From NCBI GenBank assembly GCA_020446675.1, contig JAGREE010000013.1, positions 47,304 through 111,303 on the forward strand: a stretch of 64,000 nucleotides of DNA, given 5' to 3'. How positions within the stretch are numbered: position 1 is the first letter of the stretch; every line of letters begins with the position of its first letter. The notes below the pieces were generated by a model, which was given only the letters and a program-made list of their open reading frames with translations, did no database searches and was not told where the DNA came from. Of the stretch, positions 58,683-64,000 are shown piece by piece. The position numbers and the translations under genes are program-made. The stretch is from Alphaproteobacteria bacterium (GTDB taxonomy: Bacteria > Pseudomonadota > Alphaproteobacteria > Sphingomonadales > Emcibacteraceae).

Positions 58683-59819
58683 CTACTTAATCATTTTCTC
58701 AATCGGTTTTCCGGCTTTTAATGTTTCGTGTGTGCCCTGATAATCAAGACCCAGAAGTTTCATCAGCGTGGCGGCTATTTGTGCCTGCTTGACGTCATCG
58801 GTTTTTTTCATCTCTCCGTCCGCTGGTGTGTCGGGGCCGATCACGGCCATCCAGATCTGGTCATCGCCGCTATAATAGGAAATATTCCCACTTGCGTCCT
58901 TTTCCGCACCATGGCTTTTCCAGCTTTCAAGGCTGTCATCACCGCGTCCGTGGTCAGTGGTGACGAGAAGCGTTGTTTTATCCTTATAGGCTGGGTCGTT
59001 CTGAACAAATTCCCAGATGCGGCGGATGAAATCATCGGCGCGGTGGGCGGCGAGCATATATTGGTCATAATAGCCGTCATGGGCAAAATCATCGGTTTCA
59101 CCGAATGATATATAAAGCGCTTTCGGATGTTTTGCTTTCATATATTCGGTGGCAAAATTAAAGGTGAAGACATCAAGACCGACACTATCCCATGGGCTGG
59201 GTGTATCCTTTTGCAGCTTATTTAAATCCTTAACGCGGGCATTAAGTTCCATCATATCGTCAAATCCAGCATTCAGGAAAACATGGCTGCGTTGCTGATT
59301 AATGATGTAGGGAAAAACATCCCAAGAGGCAAAAGCGGCCGTTTTGCCTTTATACTCCGGTTTTTCATCAAGCCATTCGAGAAAGGTTTTATTGGGGTTT
59401 AGTATCTTGTCGTTGCTGTTGATGCGTGGGTCTGCAAAGCCGGTCAGTATTTCATTATAGCCGGGGTAGGAAAAATGATAACTGTTGGTGATATTGGCAT
59501 TGCTGCCTTTATCGCGGTTGCCGTAAAGCTGCCCCTGTGTCGCAACCGTGGTCCATAAGAAGGGAAACAGTTTTTCACGCGCCGCTTCTGGATTATTGTC
59601 CCAGAATTTATTTTTAAAATCAGCGTAGGTATAGTGGTATTTTGCGTATTTTTCCTGATCCAGAAAACGTTTGTCAAAGCCTTTAAAAACTTCCTGCCAG
59701 CGCATGCCGTCAAGGCTGATCAGGATGACATTTTCGGTCTTTCCGGCGGCCTGGGCGATTGTGCCGGAAAAAATAAAGCAGAAAATAATAAAAAACAGAC
59801 GAGTTGATATTCTGGACAT
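58683..59819 (-). CDS. Secreted alkaline-phosphatase-superfamily protein
   Basis: 378 residues with a signal peptide ending around AQA-A (residue 25). The AlkP-superfamily core is visible: VILISLDGMRWQEVFKGFD at the first metal site, ISFGETDDFAHDGYYDQY with Asp and His ligands, and LVTTDHGRGDD with the second pair. A DGMRWQEVF opening is typical of phosphodiesterase/sulfatase-like periplasmic members. I cannot name the substrate, and the usual Thr or Ser nucleophile after DGM is not obvious. It is 98 bases downstream of the cytochrome gene, same strand. Confidence 0.85.
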   Translation of the reverse strand: MSRISTRLFFIIFCFIFSGTIAQAAGKTENVILISLDGMRWQEVFKGFDKRFLDQEKYAKYHYTYADFKNKFWDNNPEAAREKLFPFLWTTVATQGQLYGNRDKGSNANITNSYHFSYPGYNEILTGFADPRINSNDKILNPNKTFLEWLDEKPEYKGKTAAFASWDVFPYIINQQRSHVFLNAGFDDMMELNARVKDLNKLQKDTPSPWDSVGLDVFTFNFATEYMKAKHPKALYISFGETDDFAHDGYYDQYMLAAHRADDFIRRIWEFVQNDPAYKDKTTLLVTTDHGRGDDSLESWKSHGAEKDASGNISYYSGDDQIWMAVIGPDTPADGEMKKTDDVKQAQIAATLMKLLGLDYQGTHETLKAGKPIEKMIK

Positions 59820-59917
59820 GATAATCCCTTCAATAAATTTGATAAAAGTTTATCAGAAATTATCGAAGGGACACTATATTTTTATGACAGTAAAATTAAA
59901 TTTCTGTCATAAGTGAA

Positions 59918-60673
59918 TTATTGTCCGGCCATTGCCTTTTTGGCGACGTCAATCTGTCTTTTCAGGCTGCCTTCATCAGGGCTGATGGCAAGGGCAGCTT
60001 CATAGGCCTTAATGGCGTCAGCATATTTCTTTTCTTTCATATAAACATTGCCGACCATCGTGTGCGTATAGCTGTCACCGGGTGCAATTTCGCGACTGAA
60101 CATGGCCATATCAAGGGCAGCATCAAACTTGTTTTCCTCTAATAAACTATTGGCATATTCCGCCATGGTAAAGCCGCTGAAATCAAATGTGCCTTTGCCG
60201 TAATATTTATCTTTAAGCTCATTATATTTTGCCTTTGCGGCGGCGGTGCCGCCATCAGCGATTTGTTCGTCCATGACCTGTTCAATCAGCATCGGGTTTG
60301 CCTGTCCGCGGTGGCATGTTGTACACATAACGCGGGTAAAGTGATGATCTGCGCCACGGTCCAGCGATCTGATATTCTGATTAATGCTGCCGACCATTTT
60401 CATCATCTCACGGGTGACTGCTTTGGTTTCCTTATCGTCAGATTCAAAATCCATATGGGCCCCTTTTTCATCTTCAACCCTGACATGACAATATGAACAG
60501 CGTTCACCGGTGGCAAACGTAAAACCCCGCATGATATCGCGCAGTCTTTCAGGTGATATATCCTTCGGCAGGACGGTCAGGTTTTTCGGATTTTCAAACG
60601 GGTTCTGGGCACTGGCAAATGACAGTGGTACACAACTAACAGCAATTAAAAAAAGAAGACGAGCGATTGACAT
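59918..60673 (-). CDS. Di-heme c-type cytochrome, reaction-centre-subunit-like, with TPR tail
   Basis: 251 residues. A signal peptide ends at ASA-Q (residue 23). Two heme sites, ERCSYCH and MCTTCHRGQ, lie in a segment with the pattern of the photosynthetic reaction-centre cytochrome c subunit family (LPKDISPERLRDIMRGFTFA before the first heme). Only two hemes remain instead of four, and no photosynthesis gene is in the window. The C-terminal 90 residues carry TPR-like helices (DSYTHTMVGNVYMKEKKYAD). Similar short proteins occur in many non-phototrophs with unknown partners. Periplasmic electron transfer is the likely role. Confidence 0.85.
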   Translation of the reverse strand: MSIARLLFLIAVSCVPLSFASAQNPFENPKNLTVLPKDISPERLRDIMRGFTFATGERCSYCHVRVEDEKGAHMDFESDDKETKAVTREMMKMVGSINQNIRSLDRGADHHFTRVMCTTCHRGQANPMLIEQVMDEQIADGGTAAAKAKYNELKDKYYGKGTFDFSGFTMAEYANSLLEENKFDAALDMAMFSREIAPGDSYTHTMVGNVYMKEKKYADAIKAYEAALAISPDEGSLKRQIDVAKKAMAGQ

Positions 60674-60853
60674 GGTTCCTACCCCTTTAATTATTTTGTG
60701 ATGATATTGTGCTAAACCATATCACTCTATTTGACGTTTTTATAGCAATCATTTCCTGATCACAAAAATGTGATCGTAAAGTTCCGGGAATGATTTTTTA
60801 AAATATCAAAAATAAAACTTCTGGACGATTTCATTTTATTGTATGGCTTAACC

Positions 60854-61915
60854 ATGCAGAATGCTTCATTTAATGCCAGTGATTTAAAATTTGACCCACC
60901 GACTTTTCCGGTGAATTTCCTATCTGATCAGCTAGAAATAAATTATGGCCTGATCGGCCTTCTAAAGCCGCTTGCGGGTGAGCGGGACCAGAACCACCTG
61001 CTGACAACTTCGGATGGTCGGAAATTTGTTCTTAAAGTTGCCAGCGGCCATGAAGACCGTGGCGTCATTGATTATCAGATCAGTGTACTGAAACATGTTG
61101 AGAGAAAAGCGCCCACCTTAAATATACCCCGCAATATAATGACTATTGATGGCGATGATTTTGCCCTGATCCGCGATGCTGCTGGGCAGGAATATGTCAT
61201 GCGGCTGCTTAGCTATGTTGATGGGGTGCCCTTTGGTTCCCAGACACAGCCGAATGAAGCCATTATTTATGATGCCGGGAAGTTTCAGGGGGCGTTATGC
61301 ATGGCACTGACCGATTTTTCCCACCCCGCGCAAGGGCATTTTATGCCGTGGGATATCAGCCGGGGTGTGGTCTTAAGTCCGTCCTTAAGGGTGAGCAAAT
61401 TTGGCGAAGTTGAGCGGCTGGTTCTGCCGCTGCTGGATCATTTTGAAAACACTGTCCTGCCGAAATTAAACAGCTTCCGAAAACAGACAATCCATAATGA
61501 TGCTCATGATGGCAATATGTTGGTTTCAAAAGAAGGATTTAAAGGGCTTATTGATTTTGGTGATATTGTTCATGCACCAGTGATCCAGGACGCGGCCATA
61601 CCGCTGACCCGTTTTGTTGGTCTGACCGATGATCCCTTAAAATATGGTGGTCTTTATCTTGAGGGTTTTAGCCGTTCATTACCGCTTTATACTGAAGAAA
61701 TTGACCTTCTCTATGATCTTCTGCTGCTCAGGGCGGCTTTGACCATTCAACTGATGGATTTTCGTATTAAAAATAATGACCGCAATGAAAATGACCTGAT
61801 AAAGGGCTATCCAAGGCTGGTAAAAATGCTTGAAAATCTCATTTCACTTGATCAGAGTGAACTAACCCACGTTTTCCACGCTGCTATAAAAAAGGAACAA
61901 TCCAATGACCAATGA
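60854..61915 (+). CDS. APH-fold small-molecule kinase (hydroxylysine/amino-alcohol kinase-like)
   Basis: 353 residues from the ATG at 60854; a TTG at 60839 is in frame but no ribosome site favours either. The APH/ChoK fold shows nucleotide residues in RDQNHLLTTSDGRKFVLKVA, and the catalytic IHNDAHDGNMLVS and LIDFGDIVHAP motifs. It overlaps the next gene by 11 bases. The partner is a class III enzyme of the AGXT2L (phospho-lyase) kind, and in animals hydroxylysine kinase (an APH-fold enzyme) works with exactly such a phospho-lyase. So this kinase probably phosphorylates a hydroxy-amine such as 5-hydroxylysine or ethanolamine. Substrate is inference. Confidence 0.85.
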   Translation: MQNASFNASDLKFDPPTFPVNFLSDQLEINYGLIGLLKPLAGERDQNHLLTTSDGRKFVLKVASGHEDRGVIDYQISVLKHVERKAPTLNIPRNIMTIDGDDFALIRDAAGQEYVMRLLSYVDGVPFGSQTQPNEAIIYDAGKFQGALCMALTDFSHPAQGHFMPWDISRGVVLSPSLRVSKFGEVERLVLPLLDHFENTVLPKLNSFRKQTIHNDAHDGNMLVSKEGFKGLIDFGDIVHAPVIQDAAIPLTRFVGLTDDPLKYGGLYLEGFSRSLPLYTEEIDLLYDLLLLRAALTIQLMDFRIKNNDRNENDLIKGYPRLVKMLENLISLDQSELTHVFHAAIKKEQSNDQ

Positions 61916-63191
61916 TGCCCTCTGGCAACGACGGAAAAATGCGCTAAGCCCGACTTATGCCCATTTTTATGATGAGCCGCTTAATGTGGTGAAAGGGGAT
62001 GGCGTCTGGCTTTATGACGAAACGGGCAGTAAATATCTGGACTGTTATAATAATGTGGTTTCAGTCGGTCATTGTAACCCGACAGTGGTCAAAGCCCTTT
62101 GTGATCAGGCATCGACCTTAAATACCCATACCCGCTATATTCATGAAAATGTGGTGGTACTTGCCGAAAAACTTGCTGCGAAATTTCCGGAAAAACTTGA
62201 TACCTGCATTTTTGTCTGTACCGGAACCGAAGCCAATGATCTGGCACTACAGATGGCACGATGTGTAAGCGGCAATAAAGGGGTGATCGTCACCGATGCG
62301 GCCTATCACGGCAATTCGACAGTAATTGGGGCAATGGACCAGCGCCGCAAGAATTTTGGCCAGTTTGACTGGCTTGAAACATTTGAGCCGCCAAACACAT
62401 ACCGCGGCCCCCATGCGGGTAAGGATGAAGGGGAAATGGCGAGCCTTTACGCCAGCGAAGTGGACAAAGCTATCGCAAAACTAGCGGGCAAGGGAATTTC
62501 ACTGGCGGCGGCCATGCTTGATTTATCGTTTGATTCAAACGGCATTCTTATCCCGCCCGGTGATTATGCAAATCTTGTTGCTGATAAGGTCAGAGCCGCC
62601 GGCGGTCTTGTTATTTGTGATGAGGTTCAGGCGGGTTACTGCCGCCTTGGTGAATATTGGTGGGGTTTTGAACGATACGGTGTCATGCCGGATATTGTGA
62701 CGATCGGAAAACCGATGGGGGCGGGGCATCCGGTCGCAGCCATTGTGACGACGCGTGAAATTGCCCGGAAATTTTCAGAAATTGACCGCTATTTCAATAC
62801 TTTTGGTGGTAATCCGGTTTCAGCGGCCGTCGCGGCGGCGGTGATTGATGAAATTGATGATCGGAAATTGCTTGAAAATGCGACGGATGTTGGCACTTAC
62901 CTGCAAGCGGGCCTTGAAAAATTAGCCGGAAAATACAGCTTCATCGGCAATATACAGGGGGCAGGGCTGTTCTGGGGGCTTGATCTGGTATCCGACCCGG
63001 TAAGCAAGACACCGATGAGTGATCGTGAGCTTCGCCATATCACCACGCTTCTCAAGGATGAGGGGGTGTTGATGGGCTATACCGGGCGTTATAATAATTG
63101 CCTGAAAATCAGACCGCCTTTGATATTTAGTAAAGAAAACGCCGATCAGGCCCTCTCGGCAATGGATAGGGTTTTCAGAACGTTAGGGTAA
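61905..63191 (+). CDS. Class III PLP enzyme, AGXT2L-like amino-alcohol phosphate phospho-lyase
   Basis: 428 residues. [33 protein letters not shown] and [17 protein letters not shown] match ethanolamine-phosphate and 5-phosphohydroxylysine phospho-lyases rather than ordinary omega-transaminases. PLP contacts: Asp in [14 protein letters not shown] and the Schiff-base Lys in [17 protein letters not shown]. Phospho-lyases eliminate phosphate and ammonia, yielding an aldehyde. It is translationally coupled to the upstream kinase, with AAGGA 9 bases before the ATG. A plain aminotransferase function remains possible. Confidence 0.88.
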   Translation: MTNDALWQRRKNALSPTYAHFYDEPLNVVKGDGVWLYDETGSKYLDCYNNVVSVGHCNPTVVKALCDQASTLNTHTRYIHENVVVLAEKLAAKFPEKLDTCIFVCTGTEANDLALQMARCVSGNKGVIVTDAAYHGNSTVIGAMDQRRKNFGQFDWLETFEPPNTYRGPHAGKDEGEMASLYASEVDKAIAKLAGKGISLAAAMLDLSFDSNGILIPPGDYANLVADKVRAAGGLVICDEVQAGYCRLGEYWWGFERYGVMPDIVTIGKPMGAGHPVAAIVTTREIARKFSEIDRYFNTFGGNPVSAAVAAAVIDEIDDRKLLENATDVGTYLQAGLEKLAGKYSFIGNIQGAGLFWGLDLVSDPVSKTPMSDRELRHITTLLKDEGVLMGYTGRYNNCLKIRPPLIFSKENADQALSAMDRVFRTLG

Positions 63192-63200
63192 TTAATGCCG

Positions 63201-64000
63201 TTAATGCATAAGTTTGGCAAGTTCGAACTTGTGATCTTTGGTACAGAAATCACAGGTGACGGTTATAATGCCGTCATCGGCAACATCCTGAAGTTCCTGC
63301 ATATCCAGGCTTGAAAGAGCGGTTCTTATTTTTTCTTCCGAACAACGACACCCGGCCGCAACATCTGTATGCTCAAATATGCGAACGCCGCTTTCATGAT
63401 AAAGACGGATCAGCAGATTTTGTAAGGACAGGTTCCGGTCCAGAAGCTCGGATTTCTTAAGACTGCCAAGCAGGATAGCGGCAGTATTCCAGTGATCTTC
63501 TGTTTCCTGCTGATCGCGGCTGTGTTCGCCAACGGCACTTCTGGCAAAATGCTGGATCATGATGGCCCCGGCCTGCCATTTTCCTTCTTCATCTTTTTCG
63601 CAAAATAGCATCACTTTTGTCGGGAGCTGCTCGGAACTTCTGAAATATTCTTCGGCGGCTTGGGTGATGGTTTCCCCTTCCAGCTTGACGATGCCCTGGT
63701 AGCGTTCCATGAATTTTCCCTGATCAATGGTGATGGCAAGATAGCCGCCTTCACCGAACATATCGGTGAGGGTGTCACTGTCGCTCATCACATCATCAAA
63801 AGCGGCATAGCCGCGAATATTTCCGATGCCATTTTCTGTTTCCTTCAGAAAATCGCTGACCATGACACGAAACGGGCCATTGCCTTTCAGCTGCGTGGTC
63901 AGGATACCTTCATATTTCATCAGGGAACCGATCAGTGCCGTGAAGGCAAGGGTTTCGCCCAAAAGTTTGTTGACATGATCGGGATAATTATGCTTGCTTA
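63201..64000 (-). CDS. hslO: Hsp33 redox-regulated chaperone (5' end beyond window)
   Basis: The frame continues past the right edge: beyond the apparent start at 63962 it still reads SKHNYPDHVNKLLGETLAFT, which matches the Hsp33 domain start, so the N-terminus is outside. The C-terminal redox switch has the four Cys in GCRCSEEK and CDFCTKDH. Oxidation releases zinc, forms two disulfides and activates holdase function. It is convergent with the phospho-lyase gene, 9 bases apart, with no terminator recognised. Confidence 0.95.
   Translation of the reverse strand, partial: SKHNYPDHVNKLLGETLAFTALIGSLMKYEGILTTQLKGNGPFRVMVSDFLKETENGIGNIRGYAAFDDVMSDSDTLTDMFGEGGYLAITIDQGKFMERYQGIVKLEGETITQAAEEYFRSSEQLPTKVMLFCEKDEEGKWQAGAIMIQHFARSAVGEHSRDQQETEDHWNTAAILLGSLKKSELLDRNLSLQNLLIRLYHESGVRIFEHTDVAAGCRCSEEKIRTALSSLDMQELQDVADDGIITVTCDFCTKDHKFELAKLMH

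Overview
The window reads as chromosomal DNA from a fairly AT-rich alphaproteobacterium. The evidence is the gene set and order: ChvI/ChvG next to HprK, RapZ, an EIIA and HPr; a DivL-type pseudokinase with tyrosine in place of the phospho-acceptor histidine; AddA/AddB instead of RecBCD; and tsaE-amgK/murU-addB-addA-trxA in a row. A marine Emcibacterales/Kordiimonadales-like lineage is my guess only; no rRNA or tRNA gene was seen.

Layout. 1-5.3 kb: end of a DUF3137 membrane protein, a class V aminotransferase, a CYTH protein, a J-domain protein, a GNAT acetyltransferase and pckA. 5.5-10 kb: chvI-chvG-hprK-rapZ-EIIA-HPr, divergent from pckA and separated from it by a clean palindrome. 10-23 kb: ahcY, divL, tsaE, a single-chain AmgK-MurU fusion, addB, addA and trxA. 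23.1-31.5 kb: seven tandem paralogues of a HisC-like PLP aminotransferase, each with its own twin-arginine signal peptide. 31.6-41.3 kb: peroxiredoxin, outer-membrane protein, soluble PQQ-dehydrogenase-like propeller, serB, miaA, ilvB-ilvH-ilvC and a glutamate-synthase-like flavoprotein. 41.4-42.8 kb: a degenerate GGDEF-EAL gene broken by two in-frame stops. 42.9-49.1 kb: PhoX-like Tat protein, lipoprotein, DUF6544-like protein, C69 peptidase homologue and dialkylglycine decarboxylase. 49.1-56.6 kb is accessory in character: tiny genes, gene remnants, a dispersed inverted repeat, a PiT transporter, a Cys-rich Sel1 protein and a secreted Cys-repeat protein. 56.7-64 kb: cold-shock protein, DEAD-box helicase, AlkP-superfamily enzyme, c-type cytochrome, a kinase/phospho-lyase pair and Hsp33 (cut by the right edge).

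The most interesting object is the seven-gene Tat-aminotransferase array. Every copy keeps the Schiff-base lysine, the Asp of DEAY and the C-terminal substrate Arg, so all look catalytically competent, yet all carry export signals to the periplasm, an unusual place for PLP transaminases. Hairpin terminators split the array into at least four transcription units (copy 7; copies 6-5-4-3; copy 2; copy 1). Substitutions in the N-terminal NENPYG motif and in the phosphate-binding loop suggest different substrates. With the class V enzyme, DgdA and the phospho-lyase, the window holds ten PLP fold-type I enzymes.

Other points of note are the kinase/phospho-lyase pair resembling hydroxylysine or phosphoethanolamine catabolism, the Ser-for-Cys change at the predicted N-terminal nucleophile of the C69 homologue, and the paralogous relics around 50.5 kb.
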